From positions 1 to 11,685 of the forward strand of contig CAMPJQ010000036.1 of assembly GCA_946886925.1 (NCBI GenBank): a DNA stretch of 11,685 nt, written 5' to 3'. This DNA is from an uncultured Terrimonas sp. (GTDB lineage Bacteria > Bacteroidota > Bacteroidia > Chitinophagales > Chitinophagaceae). The position numbers and the translations under genes are program-made. How positions within the stretch are numbered: position 1 is the first letter of the stretch; every line of letters begins with the position of its first letter. Positions 1-6,686 of this stretch are shown here, piece after piece. Below the pieces are notes generated by a model. It ran no database searches. It was not told the DNA's origin and worked only from the letters and a program-made list of their open reading frames with translations.

Positions 1-36
1 TATTTGTTGAACGTATTAATAATTAAAACCTGCATT

Positions 37-480
37 ATGGCAAGCGTTAGTACTTATCTCAATTTTGCGCGCAATACGGAAGAAGCATTCCTGTTTTACA
101 AATCTGTTTTTGGCGGCGAATTCAGCGGACCGGGTATTGCCCGCATGGGCGATGTTCCCCCACAGGATGGAGTGCCGCCTTTGGCAGACGATGATAAAAA
201 CCTCGTTATGCATATTGAACTGCCTATCCTTGGAGGCCACAAGTTAATGGGCACCGATGCGCCCGAATCCATGGGTTTTAAAATGAACTTCGGGAACAAT
301 GTTTATATCAATCTTGAACCGGACACCAGGGAAGAAACGAAAAAATTGTTCAATGGGCTTTCGGCCGGCGGCAAAGTAGAGATGGAGTTACAGGATATGT
401 TTTGGGGCGATTACTTCGGCAGCTGTACAGACAAGTTTGGTGTGCGATGGATGTTTAATTGCGCAGAAAAAGCGAAATAA
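37..480 (+). CDS. VOC family protein, PhnB-like (glyoxalase/bleomycin-resistance fold)
   Basis: This 147-residue protein has the features of the PhnB-like branch of the vicinal-oxygen-chelate superfamily. The N-terminus reads YLNFARNTEEAFLFYKSVFGGEF (residues 7-29, here only indicated by its ends YLNF and FGGEF), followed by a VMHIELPI strand with His59 as a possible metal ligand. LMGTD at 70-74 and a C-terminal FWGDYFGSCTDKFGVRW stretch (122-138) complete the pattern. The length matches a single two-module VOC domain. Family members include metal-dependent isomerases, dioxygenases and thiol transferases, so the substrate cannot be named; PhnB-like proteins of this kind mostly lack an assigned reaction. 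The ATG at 37 is preferred because the conserved domain starts a few residues after it. An in-frame TTG at 4 would add eleven residues with no family support. It is likely cytosolic, as no signal peptide is seen. The upstream context is cut off by the window edge. Confidence 0.9.
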   Translation: MASVSTYLNFARNTEEAFLFYKSVFGGEFSGPGIARMGDVPPQDGVPPLADDDKNLVMHIELPILGGHKLMGTDAPESMGFKMNFGNNVYINLEPDTREETKKLFNGLSAGGKVEMELQDMFWGDYFGSCTDKFGVRWMFNCAEKAK

Positions 481-1191
481 AATTTCCTTTCGATGAGCCA
501 GGTGTCGCGCCGGGGTTTGCATGCAGGCAATGTGCATTGCTATGCGACCTCGGCGCTTGATTTAGACCGCTCCAGTTGTTGTTCCCATTGGCCAGCGACA
601 AGTATTTTTTAAAATGATATTTTGTATGCCCTTTTACAGTTTATTCACCGGGAGCGGTCGCTTCGATTGAACAGCGGTGCTACTGTGAATTGAGCTGTAG
701 TTTGCCTGGCATCGCCGATGATTGGTTGGTAAGTTGATATTGGCTCCGGGTCTCGCTATTGGGTTCATGGTGTTTTGTATTCCCTTCGGATTTCGAAATT
801 CTTAATTCGGATTTTTCCTGTGCCGTTGCGTTAAGCTTTTTGGTAGTTGTTGCCATTTTCTTCTTCTTCCTTTTGCTCGTGCAAAATGTTGGTAAGTTGA
901 TGCTGGTTCTGAGTCCTGCTATTGGTATGTCGTATTTTGTATTCCCTTCGAATTTAGCGCTTCTGACTTCGGGTTTGAAATCGTGCACTGTATTCCCTTC
1001 GGATTTCGAAATTCTCAATTCGGGCTTTTCCCGTGATTACGAAAGCTCAATATCATTGCAGCCCAAAGGCAAACTGTAATTGGCCGCAGGTTTAAAGGTG
1101 CACCCCAAACCACCTCCAGGTCTAAGCTTCAGTTTCATTAAAAAAGAATGGGTGTTGTTACCTTTCAACAGGGGAATTTTAAAAATATTTT
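481..1191. repeat. Long gene-poor intergenic region with degenerate, duplicated repeat copies
   Basis: About 700 bases without a convincing gene. The first part (481-725) holds small hairpins, for example GCAATG/CATTGC at 527-540, but no recognisable coding sequence. The second part contains two related copies of a longer module about 163 bp apart. Each begins TTGGTAAGTTGAT (726 and 889), continues to a GCTATTGG stretch, and leads into units starting GTATTCCCTTCG (777, 939, 990). The units at 939 and 990 are exactly 51 bp apart, the same period as the array at 3921. The units at 777 and 990 share a TTCGAAATTCT variant not seen in that array. Open frames through this region on both strands are made of the repeat itself and read as low-complexity SEGNT-type peptide, so no CDS is called. 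Confidence 0.75.
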
Positions 1192-1218
1192 TATAGTTAG
1201 GAATCCTAACTATATTTG
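1188..1218 (+). promoter_or_regulatory. Bacteroidota-type promoter of the protoglobin gene
   Basis: TATATTTG at 1211-1218 matches the Bacteroidota -7 consensus TAnnTTTG exactly. A -33 TTTG is not present, but a T-run at 1188-1192 sits about 18 bases upstream and may take its place. The predicted leader is about 35 bases to the ATG at 1257. The palindrome at 1192-1214 overlaps the -7 element. Confidence 0.5.
1192..1214. promoter_or_regulatory. Perfect 23-bp palindromic operator candidate
   Basis: The arms TATAGTTAGGA (1192-1202) and TCCTAACTATA (1204-1214) are exact reverse complements around a single central A at 1203. The site lies in the spacer of the protoglobin promoter and runs into its -7 element, a typical repressor position. 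The inner TTAG...CTAA half-sites resemble the TTAGCAAGCTAA consensus known for the MarR-family regulator SlyA. The MarR-type regulator at 2203 is therefore the natural candidate ligand. That pairing is inference; the symmetry itself is seen directly. Confidence 0.8.
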
Positions 1219-1256
1219 TGCCGACGATATTGTCACAACTGATAAATAATAAAAAA

Positions 1257-1835
1257 ATGTCAGAACAAATCAAGGGGTACACCTACGACCAGGCAGCACA
1301 ATCGCCTGTAAGCATTACCGATTTGGAACTGCTCAAAAAAACAGTATTGTTTACAACAGCAGATGAAAAGCATCTGCGCCTCGCGGGCGAAGTATTAAAA
1401 GACCAAACCAATGATGTGCTCGACCTTTGGTATGGTTTTGTGGGCAGCAACGAACACCTGGTAAAATATTTTGCCAAAGACGGAAAGCCCGATATGGATT
1501 ACTTAACAGCAGTAAGAGCAAGGTTCGGCCAATGGATCATGGATCTATGCTTCAAGCCGTATGATCAAACCTGGTTGAATTACCAGCATGAGATCGCATT
1601 AAGACATCACAGTACCAAAAAGAATAAAACGGACAATGTAGACGCAGAACCTATCATTCACTACCGTTATCTTGTTGCGTTTATTTTTCCCATAACAGCA
1701 ACCATTAAAGATTTCCTTGCAAAAAAAGGGCACGATAATGAAACCGTTGAGGCAATGTATGCAGCCTGGTTTAAGGCCGTTACGCTTACGGTAATTCTCT
1801 GGACATATCCTTATATCAACAAAAACGAGTTTTAA
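1257..1835 (+). CDS. Single-domain protoglobin (heme gas-binding protein)
   Basis: This 192-residue protein matches the protoglobin family, whose archaeal prototype is of almost the same length. Family marks in order are the distal DLWYGFV stretch with Trp58-Tyr59, ARFGQW with Phe90, the proximal segment YQHEIALRHHSTKKNKTD (109-126), and a C-terminal AWFKAVTLTVILWTYPY run (170-186). The proximal heme ligand should be His117 or His118 by alignment with the family. Protoglobins bind O2, CO and NO; some are parts of signal-transduction proteins, but this one has no partner domain. No signal peptide is seen, so it is expected in the cytosol. The ATG at 1257 follows an A-rich stretch; the in-frame GTG at 1218 is rejected because it lies in the promoter element. 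It is first in a three-gene group with a DUF2024 protein and a MarR-type regulator, behind a palindromic operator candidate. A role in NO or oxygen response is inferred, not shown. Confidence 0.92.
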   Translation: MSEQIKGYTYDQAAQSPVSITDLELLKKTVLFTTADEKHLRLAGEVLKDQTNDVLDLWYGFVGSNEHLVKYFAKDGKPDMDYLTAVRARFGQWIMDLCFKPYDQTWLNYQHEIALRHHSTKKNKTDNVDAEPIIHYRYLVAFIFPITATIKDFLAKKGHDNETVEAMYAAWFKAVTLTVILWTYPYINKNEF

Positions 1836-1860
1836 TTGACAGCACGGTTGAAAAAAGCTG

Positions 1861-1908
1861 AATAGCCGGGCAATCACCTTTATTATTCAAAAACTTCCCC
1901 CGGCTATT
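1861..1908 (+). promoter_or_regulatory. Inverted repeat between protoglobin and DUF2024 genes
   Basis: AATAGCCGGG (1861-1870) and CCCGGCTATT (1899-1908) are perfect 10-bp arms with a 28-base, A/T-rich loop. It begins 25 bases after the protoglobin stop and is followed by an A/T-rich stretch rather than a clean T-run. It could act as a weak terminator, an attenuator or an mRNA 3'-end stabiliser that lowers expression of the two downstream genes relative to the protoglobin. The loop is larger than usual for an intrinsic terminator. Confidence 0.45.
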
Positions 1909-1942
1909 AGTATTATTATTCATCAAATAAAAACAATAAAAC

Positions 1943-2206
1943 ATGCAGGTAGCAGTTTGGGACACTTATGTAACAAAAAAAGACGGCAGCATTATGCATT
2001 TTGACATCATCGCACCTGACCATATAAAAAATGAGGGGATAATTCATGATTTTGGTAAGGATTACTTACTGTCAAAAAATCAGGCAGATCAGTCCCTGAC
2101 TTCGAAGGAATGTGTTTTTTGCCATATTGAGCAGGCGGCGCCTGAAATGGAAGTAAGTATTCAGCAAAAAGGGTATTCCATTGTCGAAATGCAAAATTGC
2201 GAATGA
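1943..2206 (+). CDS. DUF2024 family protein
   Basis: The 87-residue product has the length and the start (MQVAVWDTYVTKKDG, then MHFDIIAP) that I associate with DUF2024, a family of small proteins of unknown function. Residues Cys57, Cys60 and His61 form a CVFCH motif (CxxCH), and Cys86 is the next-to-last residue, so a metal- or redox-active site is possible. CxxCH is also the c-type heme attachment pattern, but there is no signal peptide for export, so heme c attachment is unlikely. The gene starts 107 bases after the protoglobin stop, across an inverted repeat. Its stop codon overlaps the start of the MarR-type gene as ATGA (2203-2206), which suggests translational coupling. Function is unknown; the link to the globin and the regulator is the best clue. 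Confidence 0.85.
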   Translation: MQVAVWDTYVTKKDGSIMHFDIIAPDHIKNEGIIHDFGKDYLLSKNQADQSLTSKECVFCHIEQAAPEMEVSIQQKGYSIVEMQNCE

Positions 2207-2805
2207 GAATGACGGTATTTAACCTGAACGATCAGAACAATAATATTGACTACAAAATTGTTGCCGGTCTGGAACGCTTAGCCCAGGTGTTCAGGATTTT
2301 GCTTTGGGAGAAAGCAAAAGAACACCATTTAAGTCCTGTACAGATACAGTTGCTTATTTTCATTCATTATCATCCGCAAGACAAATCTACGGTAAGCTAT
2401 TTAGCGCGGGAGTTTAACCTCACCAAACCCACGATCAGTGATGCCATAAAAGTAATGGAGCAAAAAAAGCTCATCAGGAAGCAGACCGACGTTGATGATA
2501 CGAGGAGTTACTTCATTCAGCTTACCGCGGCGGGGAAAAAAGCAGTAAAAGAAATGGAAAACTATACCAATCCCATTACAGCGATTATTGCTATGACAAA
2601 TGAGGAAGATAAACTGTCCTTATGGAACAATATCTGCAACCTCATTGTGAGCCTCAACAGGCTGGACATTATCAGCGTTCAAAGAACCTGTTTTAACTGC
2701 AGGCATCATTCCCTGAAAGGAAAAACTCATTACTGCAATTTACTTCAGCAGGACCTTTTGGCAAAAGACATCCGCATTGACTGCGGAGAGTTTGAGATGG
2801 CATAA
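2203..2805 (+). CDS. MarR-type transcriptional regulator with C-terminal four-cysteine module
   Basis: The product is 200 residues, longer than the usual 140-160 of MarR proteins. Residues about 15-155 form the MarR winged-helix core: helices around AGLERLAQVFRILLW, the recognition region SYLAREFNLTKPTISDAIKVME (65-86, ends shown), and the wing with DVDDTRSYFIQLT (96-108). The extra C-terminus carries Cys163, Cys166, Cys178 and Cys194 (CFNC, HYC, DC) with His168, His169 and His176 nearby. This arrangement looks like a Fe-S or zinc site. From memory, a similar tail (CxxC ... HHC ... LRLDC) occurs on some proteobacterial MarR proteins. The ATG at 2203 overlaps the DUF2024 stop; ATG 2209 is an alternative two codons later. 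It probably binds the palindrome at 1192-1214 and represses its own operon (inference). The sensed signal is unknown; NO, oxygen or metal would fit the tail and the globin neighbour. Confidence 0.88.
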   Translation: MRMTVFNLNDQNNNIDYKIVAGLERLAQVFRILLWEKAKEHHLSPVQIQLLIFIHYHPQDKSTVSYLAREFNLTKPTISDAIKVMEQKKLIRKQTDVDDTRSYFIQLTAAGKKAVKEMENYTNPITAIIAMTNEEDKLSLWNNICNLIVSLNRLDIISVQRTCFNCRHHSLKGKTHYCNLLQQDLLAKDIRIDCGEFEMA

Positions 2806-2952
2806 AGCACACACAACAGTGTACCGGGAAGAAAAGCAGAACTTTGAAATATCAAAACCGGGGAAGAATATTAAGTACGCACAACATATCATATATTAAA
2901 CCTTTCTGCGTTTTATAAATCTTAGCTGTGCTGTTTTTTAAAATCCCGGATC

Positions 2953-3885
2953 ATGACAAAGACAATCGCATATAGTGGTTTACTGTGCATCACTGTTTTT
3001 TTATGTGTAAGCTGCGCGAAGAGCAACGATTCTGAATCGGTGAAGGAATACCGCTTTAACGATACCATTATGGTAGATGGAAGGATAAGAACCTACATGC
3101 TCAATCTTCCTCCCGTTTATTATGACTCCTCCGGTTTTGCACTGGTTATTGCCATGCATGGGGGAGGAGGCGATGCCGCACAGTTTGAATCTTCATCCAA
3201 ACTTACCGATAAGGCCAATGCCGCACATTTTATTGTGGTATATCCCGAAGGCGTACAAAGTACAGGCCCATTGAAGGCCCGAACATGGAATGCAGGCAGT
3301 TGCTGTGATTATGCCAGTGAAAACAATATTGATGATGCAGCGTTCATCAGCCGTCTTGCCGATAAATTAACCACCCAATATAAGATCAATCCCAAAAAGC
3401 TATATGCCACCGGGCATTCCAACGGAGGCATGATGGCTTACCGGCTTGCCTGCGCGTTATCCAATAAAATTGCTGCCATAGCAGTAAATGCCTGTTCTAT
3501 GGTGGTTACACAATCCTGCAACCCCCTGCGGCCGGTACCGGTTTTGCACATGCACGCTGCACCCGATACCCATGTGCCTTACCAGGGCGGTAAAGGAACG
3601 GGTTTCAGCAACGCTTATTTTCCACCGGTTGACTCTGTGCTCAACGTATGGTGGGCAGTAAATGGATGTGCAACAGCTCCGGAAATAGTGGCTGAGGATC
3701 AATATACATTCACCCAATGGACGGATTGTGATAACAATGTAACCGTTCAATATTATTTAACCCAGGATGGCGGCCACGCCTGGCCGGGCGGGCTGCCGGG
3801 GCGCACGGGCAGCGACGAACCATCAACGGCTATCAATGCCAACGACCTGTTGTGGAGTTTCTTTCAGCAATACCAGTTGCCTTAA
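2953..3885 (+). CDS. Secreted alpha/beta-hydrolase lipoprotein, LpqC/PHB-depolymerase-type esterase
   Basis: The 310-residue product belongs to the polyhydroxybutyrate-depolymerase/feruloyl-esterase group of alpha/beta hydrolases (LpqC type). A hydrophobic signal segment at about 4-20 ends in LCVSC, giving Cys21 as the likely lipidated residue. HGGGGD at 69-74 is the oxyanion-hole turn. GHSNG at 154-158 is the nucleophile elbow with Ser156. The acid is probably Asp205 in HMHAAPDTHVPYQGG, and the base His275 in DGGHAWPGG, so the triad looks intact. The protein is Cys-rich after the signal (117, 118, 166, 181, 189, 239, 259), consistent with disulfides in the envelope. Members hydrolyse ester bonds in polyesters or in feruloylated plant polysaccharides; the substrate cannot be fixed from sequence. 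It lies 147 bases after the MarR-type gene without shared regulatory signals and is probably a separate unit. It converges with tex. Confidence 0.9.
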   Translation: MTKTIAYSGLLCITVFLCVSCAKSNDSESVKEYRFNDTIMVDGRIRTYMLNLPPVYYDSSGFALVIAMHGGGGDAAQFESSSKLTDKANAAHFIVVYPEGVQSTGPLKARTWNAGSCCDYASENNIDDAAFISRLADKLTTQYKINPKKLYATGHSNGGMMAYRLACALSNKIAAIAVNACSMVVTQSCNPLRPVPVLHMHAAPDTHVPYQGGKGTGFSNAYFPPVDSVLNVWWAVNGCATAPEIVAEDQYTFTQWTDCDNNVTVQYYLTQDGGHAWPGGLPGRTGSDEPSTAINANDLLWSFFQQYQLP

Positions 3886-3920
3886 TACTTTTGGTATTCT
3901 TGTTTGCTTCCTGGTCTTTT

Positions 3921-4175
3921 GTATTCCCTTCGGATTTAGCGCTTCTGACTTCGGATTTGAAATCATGCATTGTATTCCCTTCGGATTTAGCGCTTCCGAC
4001 TTCGTGCTTGAAATCGTGCCTTGTATTCCCTTCAAATTTAGCGCTTCCGACTTCGTACTTGAAATCGTGCCTTGCATTCCCTTCGGATTTAGCGCTTCTG
4101 ACTTCGGATTTGAAATCGTGCCTTGTATTCCCTTCGGATTTAGCGCTTCTTACTTCGGATTTATAATTTGCTATT
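3921..4175 (+). repeat. Array of five tandem 51-bp repeats
   Basis: Units begin with GTATTCCC (GCATTCCC in the fourth) at 3921, 3972, 4023, 4074 and 4125, so the period is exactly 51 bp. Each runs TTCGGATTTAGCGCTTC, then a GACTTCG block, then TTTGAAATCGTG or a near match; the last unit decays after TACTTCGGATTT. The 51-bp period equals 17 codons, so frames stay open across the array on both strands. On the minus strand one frame reads a repeated KSEVRSAKSEGNTRHDF-like peptide. The array fills the gap between the convergent esterase and tex genes. Single units recur at 777, 939, 990 and 11595. Confidence 0.92.
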
Positions 4176-4253
4176 TGAATTTTTCCGCCATAGCGGACCG
4201 GATTTATTTGGTTCTTGTTTTTAGTTATTTGGTACTTTGTATTTTCTACATTT
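4176..4253 (+). repeat. Tail of the repeat element: hairpin plus TTTGGTTCTTG motif
   Basis: Directly after the 51-bp array comes a small hairpin at 4184-4197 (TCCGC/GCGGA, loop CATA). It is followed by TTTATTTGGTTCTTGT (4203-4218) and a degenerate TTATTTGGTACTTTGT copy. The same order of parts is found at 11541-11685 and, inverted, at 6580-6677. It ends at the tex stop codon, so the hairpin could also end transcripts from either side, although it has no clean T-run. Confidence 0.75.
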
Positions 4254-6497
4254 TTATTTTCCAAATTTCTTCTTCAGGGCACTCAATGCATCGGTGAGTG
4301 AAGCGCCTGATAAATCCGGCTCTTTTTCTTTCTTTTCAAACGACCTTGCGTTGCCTTTCCGGAATTCATTTCGTTGAGGGGCTTCCTGCGTTTGTTTAAT
4401 GGACAGGGCAATGCGTTTGCGCACCTGGTCAACCTCCAGCACTTTTACCGTTACCTTATCGTTGAGCTTTAATACCTCGCCGGGGTCCTGTATGTATTTA
4501 TGCGCTATTTCCGACACGTGCACCAGCCCGTCCTGCTTTACCCCAATGTCAATAAATGCACCAAAGCGGGTAAGATTGGTAACAATGCCCGGCAATACCA
4601 TGCCTACCTGCACTTCTTCAATGCTGTAGATGGCCGCAAATTCAAACTGCTGTACTTCGCTGCGGGGATCCAGTCCGGGTTTCTGCAATTCTTTTAAAAT
4701 ATCCTGTATGGTGTGTTCCCCAAATTGTTCGCTGATGTATTGTTTGGGATTGATGTCTTTAACCAGGGGTTCATTTCCTATTAACGTTTTTACATCTACC
4801 TTCTTTTCCACTGCCATTTGTTGCACCAGCGCATAGGCTTCGGGATGCACGGCGCTGCCGTCTAAAGGGTTATTGCCTTCCTTGATGCGCAAAAAGCCTG
4901 CACATTGTTCGTATGCTTTTCCGCCCAGGCGCGGCACTTTAAGCAACTGGCTGCGACTGGTAAAGCCGCCGTTTTCATCGCGGTATTTAATGATATTATC
5001 AGCAAGGGTACTGCCAATGCCGCTCACATAGGCCAGTAAATGTTTGCTTGCTGTATTGAGATTTACCCCCACCTGGTTCACACAGCTCACAACGGTCTGG
5101 TCTAATTTTTCCTTTAACCTGAACTGGTTCACATCATGCTGGTATTGTCCCACGCCAATACTCTTGGGGTCAATTTTCACAAGCTCCGCCAGCGGATCCA
5201 TCAGGCGGCGGCCGATACTAACGGCGCCGCGTACCGTAATATCATGATCGGGAAATTCTTCCCTTGCAATTTCAGAAGCGGAATAGATGGAAGCACCGTC
5301 CTCATTCACTAAAAAAACAGGTAAACCAAGTCCGAGCTTTTTAATGAACTGCTCCGTTTCCCTGCCTGCCGTTCCATCGCCGATGGCAATGGCTTCAATA
5401 TGAAAACTTTCCACCAGCCGCCGGATCGTATGCTCCGAACTGGTTAGCCTGCCGGGCTCATGTATATAGATCAGGTCATTTTTCTTTAATGCTCCTTTTT
5501 CATCCAAACATACCACCTTGCAACCGGTGCGGTAACCTGGATCAATGGCCAATACTTTTTTCCCACCCAGCGGTGAACTCAATAACAATTGTTTTAAATT
5601 TTCCGCAAACACATTGATGGCTTCCTCATCGGCCCGCTGTTTCAGCAGCGTTCTGAATTCCGTTTCCAACGCGGGTTGCAACAGCCTCCGGTAAGCCTCC
5701 TTCACGGCTTTTCTTACCTGGGTACTGCTTTCGCTCATGCCTTTGGCGTACAATGCTTCCATTTGTTCAACAGCCTGTTCCTCTGCGGGACCAATGGCAA
5801 TGCGCAATACCCCTTCCACAAAACCCCGCAGCACAGCCAGTGCCCGGTGGGAGGGTACCTTCATTACCGGTTCACTGTAGTCAAAATAATCCTTAAACTT
5901 TATGCCATCCGCTTCTTTATCACTCACTACCTTACTCTGCAGGGTAGCGTTGTTTTCAAAAAGTTTGCGCATTTTGGCACGGAGTTGCGCATCTTCATTC
6001 ACCTGTTCAGCAATAATATCCCTTGCGCCCTGCAATGCCTCGTCAACCGTTTTTATTTTTTCATTGAAATATTTTTCAGCTTCGGCAGGGAGGCCGGTAT
6101 CTTTTTGTTCGAGGATCAGCAAAGCCAGTGGTTCCAGTCCGTTCTCCTTTGCTACCTGTGCTTTCGTTCGGCGTTTGGGTTTATAAGGAAGGTAGATATC
6201 TTCAAGTTCTGCCAGGGTTACTGCATTGTTTAACTTTTGCTGCAGTTCCTCTGTCATCTTTTCCTGCTCCGTTATGGATTTCTCTATGGCCGTTTTTCTT
6301 TCCGTAAAAGCCTTGAGTGCTTTTGACTCATCATCTATCTGCTGGATTACTACTTCATCCAAAGCGCCGGTTTTGTCTTTGCGGTAGCGTGCTATAAACG
6401 GAATGGTAGCGCCTTCGGCAAGCAGCACCAGCACGGTTTCCGCCTGCTGTGTGCGGATATTTAATTTTGTTGCTATCAGTGGTGCAAATGCTGTCAT
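4254..6497 (-). CDS. tex: Tex family RNA-binding transcription accessory protein
   Basis: The 747-residue product is close to the usual Tex length (about 770). In order it shows the helical Tex N-terminal region with TIPFIARYRKDKTGALDE (31-48), a YqgF/RNase H-like domain (about 314-440) with AIDPGYRTGCK (317-327) and IGDGTAGRETEQF (372-384), a tandem helix-hairpin-helix region (about 477-540, YVSGIGSTLADNIIKYR and PRLGGKAYEQCAGFLRI), and an S1 domain (about 629-701, VGMVLPGIVTNLTRFGAFID and ALSIKQT). A short charged tail ends in KKKFGK. Tex proteins bind nucleic acid through the S1 domain and affect transcription and virulence-gene expression in several bacteria; the exact role is not settled. 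It acts in the cytosol. The ATG at 6497 is preceded by a promoter-like site only seven bases away. It lies downstream of the exonuclease/GIY-YIG gene on the same strand, 248 bases apart across a repeat element. Confidence 0.96.
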   Translation of the reverse strand: MTAFAPLIATKLNIRTQQAETVLVLLAEGATIPFIARYRKDKTGALDEVVIQQIDDESKALKAFTERKTAIEKSITEQEKMTEELQQKLNNAVTLAELEDIYLPYKPKRRTKAQVAKENGLEPLALLILEQKDTGLPAEAEKYFNEKIKTVDEALQGARDIIAEQVNEDAQLRAKMRKLFENNATLQSKVVSDKEADGIKFKDYFDYSEPVMKVPSHRALAVLRGFVEGVLRIAIGPAEEQAVEQMEALYAKGMSESSTQVRKAVKEAYRRLLQPALETEFRTLLKQRADEEAINVFAENLKQLLLSSPLGGKKVLAIDPGYRTGCKVVCLDEKGALKKNDLIYIHEPGRLTSSEHTIRRLVESFHIEAIAIGDGTAGRETEQFIKKLGLGLPVFLVNEDGASIYSASEIAREEFPDHDITVRGAVSIGRRLMDPLAELVKIDPKSIGVGQYQHDVNQFRLKEKLDQTVVSCVNQVGVNLNTASKHLLAYVSGIGSTLADNIIKYRDENGGFTSRSQLLKVPRLGGKAYEQCAGFLRIKEGNNPLDGSAVHPEAYALVQQMAVEKKVDVKTLIGNEPLVKDINPKQYISEQFGEHTIQDILKELQKPGLDPRSEVQQFEFAAIYSIEEVQVGMVLPGIVTNLTRFGAFIDIGVKQDGLVHVSEIAHKYIQDPGEVLKLNDKVTVKVLEVDQVRKRIALSIKQTQEAPQRNEFRKGNARSFEKKEKEPDLSGASLTDALSALKKKFGK

Positions 6498-6504
6498 AAG
6501 AATG

Positions 6505-6533
6505 CGAAACTAATGGCTGTAACCGAAAACAAA
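6505..6533 (-). promoter_or_regulatory. Candidate tex promoter with near-leaderless spacing
   Basis: Read on the minus strand, TTTG (6530-6533) is followed after 17 bases by TAGTTTCG (6505-6512), one mismatch from the Bacteroidota -7 consensus TAnnTTTG. Only seven bases separate this box from the tex ATG. Transcription would begin within a few bases of the start codon. Confidence 0.4.
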
Positions 6534-6579
6534 AACTTGGAAAAATGGGCGGGTTTAAGTAAGGGGCCAGGGAATGGAA

Positions 6580-6677
6580 ATTACAAAAACCAAATTACAA
6601 GAACCAAACTTGCCTACCGGCAGGCAGGCCTGTCCGCCGTGGCGGATAAAATTCAAATCCGAATACTCAAATCCGAA
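6580..6677 (-). repeat. Inverted copy of the intergenic repeat element
   Basis: Read on the minus strand, this contains CTTTCGGATTTGAG, TTCGGATTTGAATTTTA, a TCCGCC/GGCGGA hairpin (6633-6646, loop GT on the plus strand), a GCCTACCGGCAGGC partial palindrome (6612-6625) and the TTTGGTTCTTGT tail (6597-6608). The tail is a 14-bp tandem: ATTACAAAAACCAA (6580-6593) and ATTACAAGAACCAA (6594-6607) on the plus strand. It shares order and parts with 4125-4218 and 11595-11685 but lies in the opposite direction. It sits between the exonuclease and tex genes. Confidence 0.75.
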
Positions 6678-6686
6678 AGTAGTTCT

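Noticed and set aside
565..659. Inverted repeat GACCGCTCC / GGAGCGGTC, 77 bases apart
   Set aside because: Nine-base arms at this distance are expected by chance in a window of this size, and no function is implied by the context.
680..1018. Minus-strand ORF of 112 codons with SEGNT-type peptide
   Set aside because: It is made of the intergenic repeat units; the same peptide appears wherever the repeat occurs, and there is no domain or start signal.
1037..1140. Minus-strand fragment with a GGGLG-type peptide that might be a membrane beta-barrel remnant
   Set aside because: Only about 33 residues, no upstream continuation and no clear homology; not enough to call a pseudogene.
3921..4175. 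CRISPR array
   Set aside because: The units are contiguous and similar along their whole length, with no unique spacers, and no cas genes are present.
3767..4297. Plus-strand ORF of 176 codons and its minus-strand counterparts across the array
   Set aside because: It runs out of frame through the end of the esterase gene and into repeats whose 51-bp period keeps every frame open.
5676..6233. Plus-strand ORF of 185 codons antisense to tex
   Set aside because: It is a shadow of the well-supported tex frame and resembles no known protein.
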